Origin: Bimuria novae-zelandiae CBS 107.79
Lineage: Eukaryota > Ascomycota > Dothideomycetes > Pleosporales > Didymosphaeriaceae
Length of the DNA: 64,000 nucleotides
Assembly (NCBI GenBank): GCA_010015655.1
Contig: ML976683.1
Coordinates: forward strand, 416,722-480,721
Direction: 5' to 3'
Shown here piece after piece: positions 31,901 to 45,601 of this stretch; the first letter of the stretch is position 1, and every line of letters starts with the position of its first letter. The position numbers and the translations under genes are program-made. A model generated the notes under the pieces. The model was not told the origin of the DNA. It did no database searches and saw nothing but the letters and a program-made list of their open reading frames with translations.

Positions 31901-33676
31901 AGTAACCCTAATGCGCCGTAGCAGCAGCACGCGTCACCTATAGATACGATAGTGCTACTAGCAACGCAACTACGCAAAAGAGGCCGCCTACTAGGATTAA
32001 GGAATAAGAGGAAGGCAAACGTTTACATTACTAAGAAGGAAGAGGCCGACCTTAAGCTTGCTATAAAGCTACGTAATAATAGAGTTATTATAACACCTAG
32101 CGCACCTTTTAAGGCATCTAATAATTAAGAGATTAGTAACCTAGTAGGCCGTAGAGTGTTTAAATTTAAATAATATAATTAAGAAGTGCATAGTAGAATT
32201 TATATATTTAAGTCGCGTCTAGTGCGAGAAGTTAAAGGAAAGACAACTAAGCCCTATAAAAAATCCTATCTTATTATCTAAGGATACTAGGACTATAGTA
32301 AGGAGGCTATCTTAACGTAATCTTTAACTATTCAACGCTGTAGCCAGCGTGTGATTATAGCCCTGGCACCTATGCTCGTATAACATGGGATAAATCTTAA
32401 GCTCCGCGATATAACGCAGGCATATCCACAGGCGTAGATAAATCTTAAGAGAATAATACTGGCACACCTCCCTACTAAGCTAGCACCTAGATATCCAGAG
32501 GGCACGCTGCTCCATGTGATCAAGCCGCTATATAGAATCGCGGAAGCAGGAGTCTATTAGTGGACAACGTACCACAGACATCACTGTAAGGAACTAGACA
32601 TGTCTACGTTAACATATAACTCATGCTTGTTGGTAACAAACAGTAACGCAGATGACTTTGGCATAGTTAGTATATAGACTAATAATACCCTTATGCTTAG
32701 AACAGCCACATTCTTAGCGCATGAAGAGAAAATGCTCGAGAAGGCATAGTTTAGATTAAAGCTAAAGACTATGCTAACACCAGACACGCAACTGGACTTT
32801 AATAGCTATATACTTATAATAGACGCTAGTAACATGGACAACTACAAAGCAACCCTGAACCTTAAGTAGAAGGGACAAGGAGGAAAGATTAAGCTTGTGG
32901 ACATTAATACTCCTAATCGCGCGTAATAGTACACTAAATAGCGCGCCTGCGGGGCGTACATCGTATTAATATGTTAACTAGAAGCGTCTTTTGACTTATC
33001 TGTGGTAGCTTAAGCGTAGCAACCTTCTGATAAGGACATTAAGGCGCTTAACAAGCGCCTTAAATGGCAGATAGAGAATCTTAACCGTGGACTACGCTAC
33101 ATACCTGTTAACCTTATCGACGCTAAGCTAATGGTATTCGTGGATGGCTTCTTTGCTAATAACAAGGACCTTAGCTCGTAGCTAGGCTTTATACTTATGC
33201 TTATTAATAAGTCTACAGATGTTAATAATGCCTTTACAATCTGCGGCAATGTGATACACTACAGCTTAATAAAGTATAAACGTGTTACACGAAGCGTACT
33301 AGCCTCTAAGATCTATGGCATAGTTAACGGGTTTAACATAGGCATTGCCATTGCTACTATTTTATAGATAATCACAAAGCGCCTTAGTCTGCTCGCAGTT
33401 CCCTTAGTTGTGTGTACAGACTTATACTCCCTATACGAGTGCCTTGTAAAGCTTAGGACAACTAAGGAAAAGCGCCTTATAATTGACATCATGGCACTGC
33501 GCCAGTCATACGAACGCCGCGAGATTATAGAGATCTAATAGATTAATGGCGAAGACAACCCTACGGACGCTTTTACGAAAGCATCACCAAACCGCGCCCT
33601 GGAACGATTTATTAATAGCAATAAGGTAATAGTCCGAATTAAGGGCTGGGTGCAGAGACCTACAATCTCTGCCTAG
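31901..33676 (+). pseudogene. Copia reverse transcriptase and RNase H, RIP-mutated
   Basis: Readable RT pieces: SQRVIIALAPMLV (32340), INLKLRDITQAYPQA (32392-32440), HLPTKLAPRYPEGTLLHVIK and PLYRIAEAGVYWW (32465-32565), and CLLVTNSNADDFGIVSI. The catalytic pair normally seen as Asp-Asp reads Asn-Asn (TNNTLML, about 32676-32690), two G-to-A changes. RNase H: LIDAKLMVFVDGFFANNKDL (33113-33172), LINKSTDVNNAFTICGNVIH, and a final INGEDNPTDAFTKASPNRAL (33543-33600), which is the standard Copia C-terminus. The last stop is near 33676. Confidence 0.8.
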
Positions 33677-33744
33677 CGCATTTAAGTTCAGATATTCAGT
33701 CCTTTATGTGGATAATTAATATCGAGAAAAGAAAAGACTTCTAG

Positions 33745-33948
33745 TGTTGGATTAACAACCTCAAGGCCTCTGTCGTGTTGCAAAACACTATATGTGTGGA
33801 GCGAGCCCTATATGGGACTAGCTTCTATACCCCGCGATGTACTTCAATCCTCAGTAGATAGAACGAGAGACAACAAGCATCAATCAACCCAATGTAACTC
33901 GTTATTAAGTATTTCCTTTCAGCACTAGTGCAACAAGTCCTCTCGACA
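33745..33948 (+). repeat. Copia 3' LTR
   Basis: 204 bp; less RIP-mutated than the 5' copy at several sites (for example cctcag against ccttag). Followed by the duplicated target gttcc. Confidence 0.9.
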
Positions 33949-33953
33949 GTTCC

Positions 33954-36300
33954 GCTATTAAGCGTTCCTAGTTAATAGTATACTACAAAGTTAAAATTTA
34001 CTAAAATTTTAGCCTATTATACTTATCTTTAGTTAAACTTCTTAGTTATTATAAAGCTAGTAAGGTTTTAGTAGTCTATTTATACCTTTATCCTAGAGCG
34101 TGCTCTAGTGAGTTAAGCTTCGTATTATTTAAAGAAGTCTACTATCCTAAGTAGTTCCTTATTATAAACGTTATAATTAAGTTCGGCTCCTAAGAACTTC
34201 CTTAAATAGAAGAATACTAGTCTCTATTTCTTATCTTTATATTATTATAAGAGTATTACTTTTAGCGCGTAATCTAATACGTTTGTTTTTATTCTTATAG
34301 GTCTTATTAGATTATATATCTATAATAGTAGTACTTATAAGAAAAGCGTTTCTAACTTTTTAAAAGCTTCTCTAGCTTCTGTCGTAAAGCCTGTCTACTT
34401 ATTCTTTTTTATAAGTTCCGTTATTAGTGCTGTAGTCTTAGAGTAGTTCTTAATAAACTTCTAGTAGAAGTTAGTAAACCCTAAGAAGGACTAAACGTCT
34501 TTTACTAACTTTAGTTCTAGCTATTCCTATATAGTAATAATCTCTTTAGGGTCTATAGCCACACCTTCCCGTGAGATAATAAATCTTAGGTACTTTATTT
34601 TTATAAGGTGGAATTTGCATTTTTCTAGATAAAGAAGTAATTAATACTTTTTTATTTTTATAAGTACATTCTTTACATATTCCGTGTGCTCCTTAAGTGT
34701 TCTAGTAAAATTAATAAGTACGTTGTTAAGGTAAGCTATATAGTATATATCTAGGTATTTATATAGTATTTTATTAGTTAGCATCCAAAACGTTGCAGGC
34801 GCGTTTATTAGTCTAAAAGCTATTACTTAGTATTTGTATAGGCTATATTAGGTCCTAAATGTAGTTTTCCACTCGTGTCATTTTCCTATTTATATACAGT
34901 AATATCTATTACGTATATTAAATTTTATAAACTATTTAGATCCCTAGAGTCTATCTATTAGCGCTATAATTAAAGGTAGCAGGTACTAATTCTTAATTAT
35001 AGCTTTATTTAGCTATTTATTATTTATATAAAGTCGCAGCTTGCCGTTCTTCTTAGGTACCTAAAGTATAGGAAAAGCCGTTAGTCTTTAACTTTTTTGG
35101 ATATACTATTTCGCTAGGTTTTTCCTTAAATAATCTTATATTTCTTTTTTATAATCTATAAATATTAGTTATAGTTATTTTAGGCGTAGTTCCGAGCCCT
35201 CTACTAAAGGTATCTTATAATTTTATTCTTAATATTTTAGTAATTTTCTTTTTTAATTTCTTTAAAGAGTTCTGCATATTTATAATATTCTAGTAAAATA
35301 TCAGTAGCTTTTACCTTTTCTTTTAGGCCTAAGTATTGTACCTATATTAGCCTTACTTATTCTGGATTTTCTTCTATAACTTTTGTAATCTTAACTACTA
35401 AAGTTATATAGCTTGTCTTTTAACCCGTCCTACTAGGGTATCTAGGATTAATAGTTATACTTTTTATAATTTACGTACTTTAGTAACCTTTACTATAGGT
35501 CTTTAGCTAAGTAGTGTTTCTTTTATTAGTTAATAATAGGACTATACTTTAAAAGCTAATTATAGCTAATAATTACTTTTATGCTTCTAAGATCTATAAT
35601 CGTAAAGCTATATTAGCTTTAGAATCTATTTAGGCTAACAGGTAATAGCGTTGTTTTAAGGTATAACTAGCCTTTACTATATCCTTAGGATATCGTCCCG
35701 TTTACTATTTTTACTTATACTAGTGTTTCCTTATTCTAGTATGGCAGGTTGTATTTTTCTACTATTTTTAGGGATATTAGATATCTAGTTACTCTAAGGT
35801 CTATTAGCGCTATTACTTAGTAACTACTAATAGTAACTTCTTTAGTTAGTTATAGGTTGCTCGTGCCTATTTCTACCCTTTTCGCCTTTATAGTCGCGCC
35901 TTTACTAGTAAGGTCTTTTACTTAGTAGCGTCCTAAGAAGCCTCTACCTTTTTAACCTAGATTTATATAGCTTCCTTTATTTCTAAGTTAGTTTTAGTCT
36001 TTTTTATTACTTTTAGTAAAGTAATTTATAGGTGCTCTTAGTATCCTTAATTCGCTAGACCTCTTTTTCTTTTTAGGATTCTCTGTGTCTCTTGTATCCC
36101 GCAACTAGGTATTTCTAGGATTTTAGGTCTTTATATAATAGTATTGTTTTTAATACTACTATTTATTCTTTTTAACATAGGTGTACTAGGTAATCCTTAT
36201 TATAGTCTAGCTATTTAATCTATTATAAGTGCTTAGGGCTTATACCTTCTACCTATTAGTTTCTTATAGTTATCGCTAATCCCGCGTTTATGCCTTTAGG
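33954..36300 (-). pseudogene. Gypsy reverse transcriptase / RNase H region
   Basis: On the minus strand near 34560-34430 the frame reads IDPKEIITI, then LELKLVKDV, SFLGFTNFY and KFIKNYSKTTALI. This is the hallmark connection between RT and RNase H in Gypsy polyproteins (VxxFLGFxNFYRxFIxxYS). The rest of the RT lies toward 36000 and is too mutated for motif-by-motif reading. Continuous with 25552-27827 before the Copia insertion. Confidence 0.7.
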
Positions 36301-37878
36301 GTACCAGTCTATAGCTTTTTTATATACTTCGTGCATTTAGCACTTATTAATAAAGTACTTCTACTATCCTAATTCTTTATAGTGTCGTGACTATTTGTTC
36401 GGGAAATATTTATAGTAAGTTATTATTAGTTTATAATTATTAATAGTCTTATAATTAGGGTTTATTAGTAATATTACTACTAGTTCCTTCTTTATCTCAT
36501 GTAGTTGACAATCCTCTTTATTATAAAGGAACTAAGCTACCTATTTATATTCGTTTTAAATTCTAATCTACTATCTTAGTATTAGTATATTTCATTAGTA
36601 TTTAGTAAAGTTTTTATAAGTTAAAGTAGCCTTTAGCCCTTTAAGCTTAATTTTTTGCGTATAGTCCTTAGGTGTATGTATCTAACTATTACACATCTAG
36701 TAATTTCCTTCCGCTATTTGGAGAAAGACCTTGTATTCATATACTATCCTCTATTCTGTTTTTACTAGTATCTCTAGAATTTTAAATTCTATATTAGAGA
36801 CGTTATCTTTATTTATCTTTAGTAGTATAGGTGTTAGTGCCTATAGTATAACTATTACTACTTAGATAATTTACACTTTTTTGCTTTGTCTATTATTCTT
36901 CTTTAAATAATTCTTTTTAAAGTAACCTTATTCTCTGCATCTTAAGCATACTTTTTCCTTAAAGCGTTGTTTTTATTCTCAGTTAGATAGTTTATTCTTA
37001 TGGTCCTTTCGCTACTTCTTTTATTTCTGTTCTTATGCTTTATTAGCTATTATAATATCTTTATTAAAATTCTTTTATAGTTTCTAGCTCCTCTTAATAT
37101 TAAGTTAAATTCGATTACCTTCTCGCTTTTTTAATTATTATTTATGTAGTTAATTATTGATCTGTAAAGCTAGTTTTACGATTTCCTCTAGGTCGTTTAT
37201 CTTATTATATTAAGTAAGCTTGTCCGTAACGCTTTTTTTTAGTCTATTATAGTAGGCTCCCTGGAGTGGGGCGTTATTCTAATTAATCTTATCTTAGAGG
37301 CGTCTAAACTTAGCCATGTATATACTAGCTAATCTTATTTATTTAAGCCTTTATATTTTATATTTAGCTTATTATTCCTTGTTAACTTCTCTAAACACAA
37401 TTTAGATTTATTCTTTAAAAAATGCCTAGTCCTTAACCACCTTTTTAGTGTTATTATTATATTTCAAGATATTATCTTTGTTCTTTATATAATTCTTAGT
37501 AAGGGATTATAGCTATTTAACTGCCTTGCCGTTTATATGCATGCCTACTGTTAGGATTTTAGCCTACTTAGTTCTAAAGATATCCTTGTTATATTAGTAG
37601 TATACTTTTATATTAATAAAAAAAAGTCTTAAGTCCTTTTCTTTTACCTTTATAAATTTTAAAAACTTTAAAGGATATCCTTTTTATAGTTATAATAGTT
37701 AAAACGTAATTTATTAGCTTAACTAACTACTGCTTAAGCTACTATATTTCATTAGCTTAGTTAGCTAATACTATTATAGTATTTATAGTTAGTCCGAAAG
37801 CTGTGCTTCCTGTTAGGACTTTTACTATAGTAACTACTATAGCTATTTTTGTTATTTTAAACCTTTAAGTAGTTAAAG
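36301..37878 (-). pseudogene. Gypsy gag and protease region
   Basis: A zinc-knuckle relic reads KEKVCLRCREQGYFKKNY at about 36960-36905 on the minus strand. The CCHC histidine and last cysteine both appear as tyrosine, each one transition from the expected residue. This sets the Gag C-terminus. The sequence up to the LTR at 37879 holds the rest of Gag, with no readable long segments. Confidence 0.6.
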
Positions 37879-38396
37879 TATTATAAGGGCTCTACGTACC
37901 TATGCCTAGTATAGGTTAAGGGAGGATAGGTTAAGGGTAAAGTGCCTTATAAATATTTAGTAGTTAAAATCTAGAGATAGCCACGAGGTGGGTTTTAAAA
38001 ATAATCTAATTTTATAATAAACTATAAAATAACTAACTAAGAGATTTATTAATCTGTTATAGAAGATATACTCGTAGTATATTAAGTTAACTGTAAGGAG
38101 TAGTAGAAGTAAAGAGAAATTATTAAACTATATACTATTTATCCTAGTCCTTGCTATTATCTAAATTGCTATTATAGTCTTGCTAAGATTTTTCTCCTAG
38201 AGGTAGTTCTTAGGACTTACTATAGTCCTAACCCTTATGCAGGACTTCTTGCTTATACAGGACTTTATTACGTGCTTAATAACCTAAGCTACCCCGCGCT
38301 ACTGTGTGTTTCCCTAGCGCGGTCATCCCGCCAACAATGACTCTCTTGGCGTAATTATATGGTTTCATTGTTCCTGTGTGGTTGGTGATCGTAATA
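37879..38396 (-). repeat. Gypsy LTR (5' LTR of the minus-strand element)
   Basis: 518 bp. Its last 110 bp (38286-38396; ctaccccgcgctactgtgtg onward) keep normal composition, while the matching stretch of the other LTR (25441-25551) is RIP-mutated. Confidence 0.75.
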
Positions 38397-39578
38397 ACTG
38401 CTACCTTATTACTTACTCTAAGGTTACAAATTAATTTTTTATTGTCTTAAAATCCGTTCTAGTACGTTTATGCAATCCCTAACTTTAATTTAGTATTTAT
38501 CTAGATATTAATAGGTTTTAAGGTAAATATTAGGCTGGTAAATGGGTTAGGTTTATATTATATTACATTAGAACCTAATCCTAACTTAACTTTTTAGCAC
38601 TGGTATAGATTAGGATTAGATTAGGGTTAAGGTAGGGTTATATTATATTAATAAAAACCTAATCCTAATTTAACCCTAATATAATATTTTAATATTAATA
38701 TAGAATAAGAAAGTATATCTATCTTTATAAAAGTATTAGATGCTTAAGCGTTATTAGGACTTACTACTATAATAAATAGCTATTATAATAAAGTTGTTAA
38801 CGACCCTACGAAATCCTCTATATACTCAACGTTAGGCTTAACCTAATATAGTTAGTATAAATTCCACTTAACCCTAACATAACGCTTTAATAACTTAACC
38901 TAACCTTAACCTAATGTCTATACGAATCGAACTTAACCTTAATTAATATCTATATAATCCTAACCTAACCCTTACCTAAGCTTAGTAACCCTTAACCTAT
39001 TTACTAAACTAGTAATTATAAACGTATAGAGACATTATTTATTACTTAGACGCCTATTAGGCTAATTAGCTTACAAGGGTTATATCTATAGTAAACCTAA
39101 AATGGTATAAACACTATAATATAATAGTAACTATTATTATACATCTATATTATATATAACACCTATAGGGTCTAATTATCCTGCTTTAAGCTATAAAAAA
39201 ATGTAATATTACTATTTTAAAGTATAATGCAACGATATGGCCTACCTATTAGCTTAATGATAGAAAGCTAATATTAAAACGCGTTTTATATTTAAATAGT
39301 GATAAAAGGTGACATAATGCTTTACCTACAGTATTAGACCTTTATTAGATAGTATAGATTCTAGATTACTATAAAGCTATATATCTTTATAAATCTAAGT
39401 TTAAGCCTGATTAATGCTATTCTAATCTATCCTTATAGGTACGTAATAAGCTATTTTCTAATATTAGTTAATAATATCTAGAATAGGTAGTAGCTAAAGA
39501 AGCCTATATAGTTTATATACTTTTATAGTAGTCTATTAATAGCGCTTATAATTATAAAGTTAATTTATAATATTCTTA
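38397..39578. repeat. AT-rich spacer with CCTAA/TTAGG-rich stretch
   Basis: Between about 38540 and 39010 the motifs cctaatcctaac, aaccctaa, ttagggtt, cctaacctaaccc and similar recur at irregular spacing on both strands. A roughly 45-base unit (aggttTATATTATATTA followed by aacctaatcctaactta) occurs at about 38549 and again near 38635. This resembles degenerate telomere-type sequence but no perfect TTAGGG array exists. The remainder to 39578 shows nothing recognisable. Confidence 0.5.
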
Positions 39579-39583
39579 ACTAT

Positions 39584-39828
39584 TATACGGTCTCGTATGC
39601 CGACAGGTTACATAACCTCGGGTACAGGACGTACCTACCTTACGCCCTAGTGCGGCCGCTCGCGTACCTAGTGTATTTACCTTAGATCGATAGTTATTCT
39701 ACTCTAACAAACGCGTAAAAGCGCTGCGAGACTATATACATATAGTCTCCTTATCTTAGTATAGCTAAAATAGAGCTAACTTACCTTATCTCCTTTTCTA
39801 GATACAGGAGACCAGGCCTGTTTTTATA
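39584..39828 (+). repeat. Gypsy 5' LTR
   Basis: Starts tatacggtctcgtatgccg, ends tttttata; strongly RIP-mutated relative to the 3' LTR. The terminal TG/CA have become TA. Confidence 0.8.
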
Positions 39829-40099
39829 TTATAATAAGATCCTTTCATACCATTGCTAAAAATAGTATTAAAATATTAAGTTAAATTACTTAATCTAGGT
39901 TGGCATACGACCTAATAATAATTACTTTGAAAAATTTATTATATAACTACAATAGAAAATTAGTTTATTATAAAATATATTCACTTATAATAAAGAATCC
40001 TAATACTACTAGGAAAGGCATAAAGGGAGCTAAAAGAGCTAAATACTTTAATACCTTTATTAGATAAATAGTAGTAACGTCTGTACTATATATAATATA

Positions 40100-43000
40100 A
40101 TAATACTAAAATACCTATTTATAGTATTACCGCTTAAGAAACACATGCTTAGCAATGAGTATAACCTATTTAAATACTTTACTTACTACAAATACGAGAT
40201 CTAGAGTTATAACTATATTACTAAGGAGAACTACGACTAAGACACCTTTGTATAACTAGCCTATATTTAGTAGAGTAGTAATAAATACCACTTATAAGCA
40301 CCTTAGCTACCTGCATTTATGAATAATAACTTTATTAAAGTAATAATAGACGGCGTAATTAAGCACTTTAAATAAAATCCTATAATAATTATAGTTAAGC
40401 TAGTTAATTATATACTCCTTTATATCGTAAAGTAGTAATAGCTATATATATACTACTAAATTACTACTAACGATCTAACCAAAGACCAAAAGCTATATAG
40501 TACCCTTACTTAGATATAGTAAAAAGTACGTAAGCTCAAAGCCTAATTAGCTAAGCATGCTATTATTACTTCTGCTTTTTTTTATATATATGCTAGTACC
40601 CTAACAATATACTACTTACTTATTTATTCTTCCTTACACCTCTTTAATACCCTATAAAGAGTCTAGATACTTTAATAGCTTCTTTCTTCCTTATACACTA
40701 CTTTTTACACTTACTACTTTACTAGCTACACGTTATTTAATTTCTAATAGTAGTAAAACCAGTTTAGCTTACTTTTTAGACCCGTCGCTACAAAAAATAG
40801 TAATAATATTATCTTTAATTAATACGAAAATAGCCTAGAAGATAAGATACGCGCTAACTCTAACTAGTACTAAAATAAGAATAAGTAAGATGCGTAAAGT
40901 AATATCGCCTTATATATACGCACATAAACTAAAGCCGTAGCTAATTAGTACCTTTTTATACTTATTTATATAATAAAAAATGGTTATTAGAATATTAACT
41001 ACTAGTACCCGCTAGATTAACTTAAGAAAACTTATAATAACTTTTATAAGAAGTATAACGCTTAGCGCCAATTTTAAAGGCTTTAATTTAAAAAAAACTA
41101 CTAACTTTACTATATTTAAAAATAGGTTCTTTTACGTTACGGAAGAATGCAACCTCTTAGTAGAGTAATAAGTTAAGAAGCTTTATAAAAAGCTTCCTAA
41201 TACCCTACGCACTTAGATAAGTATATACTATTATTAGTATAGTAAGTGTTATAATAATTTTGTTAATTTAGTGTAATACTTTACCTAAGAGCTTGCTACA
41301 ATCGCCTAACATAATAGTAATAAGCGTAATTAACTAAGCTAAGTAATCGCCTAGTAGACTCTACTATTATAGTAATTAACCTAACTCCTTATAATTACTT
41401 AATAAACTAGTTACATCGTCCGCGGGTGTCCGCGTAGCTCTATTACATAGAAGATAGTAAAGGATGGCGACTACGTTCTAGATAGTAAGGGTAAGCTAAG
41501 CGCCAAGTAAGAGATAACCTATTATAATAAGCTATTCGAAAATAACTCTCTTTAGGGGCAGTCTCCTCCCTGGAGAAGCCTACTTAAGCTATTAGTATAT
41601 AAAATCTCCTATTTTGTAAAGGCGCTTTTATTTTACTCTATAGTATCTTAACTGATAGCCTTACTATTAAACTAAAGGGCCCTATTAACACTAGTGCAGG
41701 TAGCTACGTTCTAGTTTACTTTAAATACCTTTATATAATTAAACAGAAACCAAAGGTATTTATTGAAAATATAGAAGTCATTCCCTTAGCTAGATATAAT
41801 AATTAACTAAATAGGTACGTAAATAAGTATTTCTAAGCTAACCTAGTATTAGATAGCTATTACTTTACTACTTACTTTATACTACATAATACTAACTACT
41901 ATAACCTTATGGATAGCCGTAAGCTTTTGCAAGAAGCTAACGTTTAGATTATTAAGAAGTAGTAAATACTTAAGTAGGTAGATATAATACTAATCAACTA
42001 TAAATAAGATATTATTATCCTAATATAACGCACTACTATATGAATTATTCCTAAGTATTAGGTAGATACTAATTAACGTAATAAGCTTATAGACGTGATT
42101 ATTATATAGCATAACTATTACTTATTGTAGCAACCCCCTTAGCGTTATATCTATAAGAAGTACCTAGCAAAAATAGAGGAGTAGCTTCGCTATTAAGCGC
42201 CGCTAGTATAAAAGTAATAACTAACTTACCCTAAACCTAATTCTTATAAGGACCTGGCGAAGGCAGGCCTTGAGATTAAAACTATAAAAACTATTATATT
42301 TATAATTAACGCACGTTATAAGGAGATAGTTATTTATTATATTAGTGTTTATGAAGTAAAAAATCTAATTTAAGACTATAGGGAGGCGCTAGACTAAATA
42401 GATCTACTAAATCCAAATAAAGAACTCCGCTAGCTTCTTATAAAGAAATTAAAATTCCTAGACTACGTAGGCGTTACTCTAGCTTACTTTTACAAACTAA
42501 CTTAGACGTCTGACCTCTATACCGCAATAGCGTAGATTATAATATTAAGCCTATTATATAGTATATTTTTAGAGTAGTTATATCTTGTTAAGGACTACCT
42601 AAGTAACTACTTGTAATAAAGCTTTATTACTCATAGTAATACTCCGGACGCCTCGCTAGTGCTAATTACTAAAAAGCTTATAAAAAGGTAGTAATTTTAT
42701 ATTAACTATTATGAGATTAATGTAATTATAGAAAAGAATATTTACCTTATCCTGTTTATTTAAAGACTGTTACGCGACTTGTGAACGCTAAAGTATTTAT
42801 AACGCTAAGTATATAATCGGCTTTTTACTATATTTAACCTAATAGGAATACTAAGGGCTGAACTACTTTTTATATACGCTATAATAACTATAAGTATTAT
42901 ATACTGCTATTTAGCCTTGTAATAGCCCTGTGATTTTTTAAAGATATATTAATAAAATACTATATGAAATACTCGATAACTTCTATATAGCCTACCTAGA

Positions 43001-45590
43001 CAATATCTTTATTTACTTAGAGGATCTACTATATTACGAGGAGAATGTTACTTAGTTGCTAAGACGTCTTTATAATGTAGGACTCTAGATTAATATTAAG
43101 AAAAGTAAGTTTGCAGTAATGAAAATACAGATTTTTAGTCTTATTATTAGTACGAAAGGCATTTAGAAGGACTTAAAGAAAGTTACTACTATATAAAACT
43201 AGTTAGTACTTATATTAGATAAAGCTATATAGTTATTTTTAGGCTTTTATAACTTTTATTAGATCTTTTTTATGGACTCTAGGTGCATTATCAAGCTACT
43301 TACTAAGTTACTCTAACAGGGTGCCTAGTATACTTTTAGTAAGCGCAAGCTCGCAGCCTTCTAGTAAGCTAACGATGTTATACTATCAGATAATATTCTT
43401 GCCTACTACTCGCCCTATTACATAACGCGCATAAAGACTAATACTAGTAACAAAGTTATAGCTAGCATACTCTTTTAACTACAAGATAATAGTCTCTAGT
43501 GACCTATTACTTTCTACTCTAAAACTATAAGTAGTGAATAGATAAATTATAATATTTATATTAAAGAGGTATTTACTATAATCTATGGCCTTAAACAGTT
43601 GATATATTAGTTTATGAGTCTATAAATAATTAAGCTATTTAGCGCTATTACTAACTATAAAGCGCTAGAGTACTTTTATACTAAGTAAAAGCTTACTTTT
43701 TAATAAATATATTAAGGTATAATAATAACTAATTTTAACCTAAAGCTTCCCTACTAGCTAGTTAATATTAACATAGTAACTAATACGTTGTCATGTAAGC
43801 AAAAGGAACTTTAGACTTAAAAGGAAAAGAATAAGATAGCTTATATAAGGGCCTTTTTATAGGCTAAGTAGCTAGACGTTAATATAGTGCAGGTAGCCAC
43901 GATCTAGCTTACTAATTTTACTACTTAGGGACTCTATTAAAGGCTTAAAATTATAGCCTTTCCCTCCTTAAAGGATCCGTATGTCCTTGTTACTTAAGTA
44001 ATTAAAGTAAACGAAACCTGTTATAGTCTATAGAAGCTATAAAAGAAAGCTTAAATAAATTTCTAAACACTATAAAAGCTAAATAATGAAGATTTTATAC
44101 TAAGTCTAATTAGTTATTCTAGTAGTCTACTTTCTATGCACCTACCTAATTTAAGCTATTTATACTACGTAGATTACTACTTATCTAAGAAAATATAAGA
44201 CTGCTAAACTACTTAGGAACTAGTACTATTAGCTAAATATGAATAAAGACGTAGTTACCTACGTAGCCACTTATAAAGCTTACTAATAGAGTTACGTGCC
44301 TTGTAATTGCATTCTAAGACTACTAAAATTACTACTAATACTAAAGTAAGCATAATAAGACATTTTAATAAACTTTAAGTTATTTCTACTTAATAGGAAA
44401 AGATATAATAACGCCCTTATTATAGTAAACTACCTAAGTAAATACTAATTCTTACTATCTTTCGATAAGACAACTATACCCAAGTAAGATATAAATATAT
44501 ACTACTACTATATCTAGCGCGTGCATAGCCTACCGAAGTGTATTATCTCTAATTAAGGTGTATAGTTTATCTTACTATCTATAAGTAAGCTATACTAACT
44601 TATAGGTATTAAGTAAAAACTTTTAATAACCTATTATCCTTAGACTAATAGTATTAGAAAAATTATAAATTAGTATCTTAACTAGCACCTCCGCCTATCT
44701 ATTAACTACTATTAAGATAACTAGTCTAACCTACTACTCTATATAGACTAGGCTTAGGCTATACTGCCTTATAAGACTATAGGTCTCTTACCGTATAAAA
44801 TCAAGTTCGGATATGAGCCTACCCATTACTAGGACTAGGAGGAGTAAATAAGGACCTTACTTACTACTTATAAGTAAACGTCTCAAGAGGAAGTGTAGAA
44901 CTATATAAAAGTTTAATATAACGCTATAAAACTAGCTATAAATATAACTTAAAAAGAAATTACTTAGGCTTAAAAGTACTAAGTATGTTAAGCAAATAAA
45001 AAGTAATATAAACCTAATTTTATAATAAGTAATTAAGTTTATATTATGCCTACAGGTTTTATAACTAGTTACCTTAGCTAAAAGCTTAATTAGTAAATAT
45101 ATAGACTCTATTAAATTATTTCTATAAAAGGTTACTCCTAGTAAGTAAAACCTCTATGATATATGTATATATATATAACATCTTTTACGTAAACTATTTA
45201 CGTAAACCTACTATAGACACTTTACTAAGCTAGATTAAACCTAAAGAAGAACTAATTATGGTTAATTGTACTTTTAAGTAGTGGGTTAAGAAGATTTATA
45301 ATAGGTATAAATATTATAAACGTTTATAGTGTAAGATCTTTTAAACTACTTATAATTTTAGCCTAATTTAGTATAATACCTAAGCCTTTAAGGGAGCACC
45401 TTATAAAGTTAAAAGCTACTACTAAACTTGTTTAGAGAAATCTAGCTTGCTATTATAACTAAACGCTTAGCTATAAGCGTATAAGACTTGTAAATACAAA
45501 AAGAAAAAATTAAGCTATAAATAAGATAGCGTAGAGTAAGGCACGAAGGAGGAAGTAGCATAATAGACTTAAAGGACTAAGCCTACCTTA
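40100..45590 (+). pseudogene. Gypsy gag-pol polyprotein remnant
   Basis: RT: near 42985-43060 the frame reads AYLDNIFIYLEDLLYYEENV. The second catalytic Asp of YLDD is Asn (43002-43004). It continues with LLRRLYNVGL, INIKKSKFAV and LIISTKGI, then FLGFYNFY (RT-RNase H connection, 43240). RNase H: RPITFYSKTISSE, INYNIYIKEVFTIIYGLKQL, and ALEYFYTK (about 43505-43690). Integrase lies downstream, with eroded pieces to about 45200, and a basic tail near 45490-45560. Gag should occupy about 40100-41400 but only scattered pieces are readable. Stops at Gln/Trp positions throughout. Confidence 0.75.
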
Positions 45591-45601
45591 GAGGGGGGTG
45601 A

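Larger units (their letters stand above)
27833..33948 (+). mobile_element. Ty1/Copia LTR retrotransposon, complete, inside Gypsy
   Basis: Identical-length 204-bp LTRs (27833-28036, 33745-33948) begin tgttggattaac and end with aca. A perfect 5-bp duplication gttcc flanks both sides (27828-27832, 33949-33953). The LTRs differ at six positions, all transitions. Gene order is gag, protease, integrase, RT, RNase H, which is diagnostic for Copia. Confidence 0.9.
25034..38396 (-). mobile_element. Gypsy-type LTR retrotransposon with a Copia element inside
   Basis: Two direct repeats of 518 bp each (25034-25551, 37879-38396) bound the element. The internal coding remnants read on the minus strand in the Gypsy order gag, protease/RT, RNase H, integrase. 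A 6.1-kb Copia element (27833-33948, plus its 5-bp duplication) interrupts it, leaving about 7.2 kb for the Gypsy itself. I could not establish a target duplication at its edges (actta left, actgc right). Confidence 0.75.

Noticed and set aside
28801..32787. Minus-strand frames at 28801-29067, 29462-29659, 30445-30786, 31633-31872, 32332-32523 and 32581-32787
   Set aside because: All antisense to the Copia gag-pol, which reads on the plus strand.
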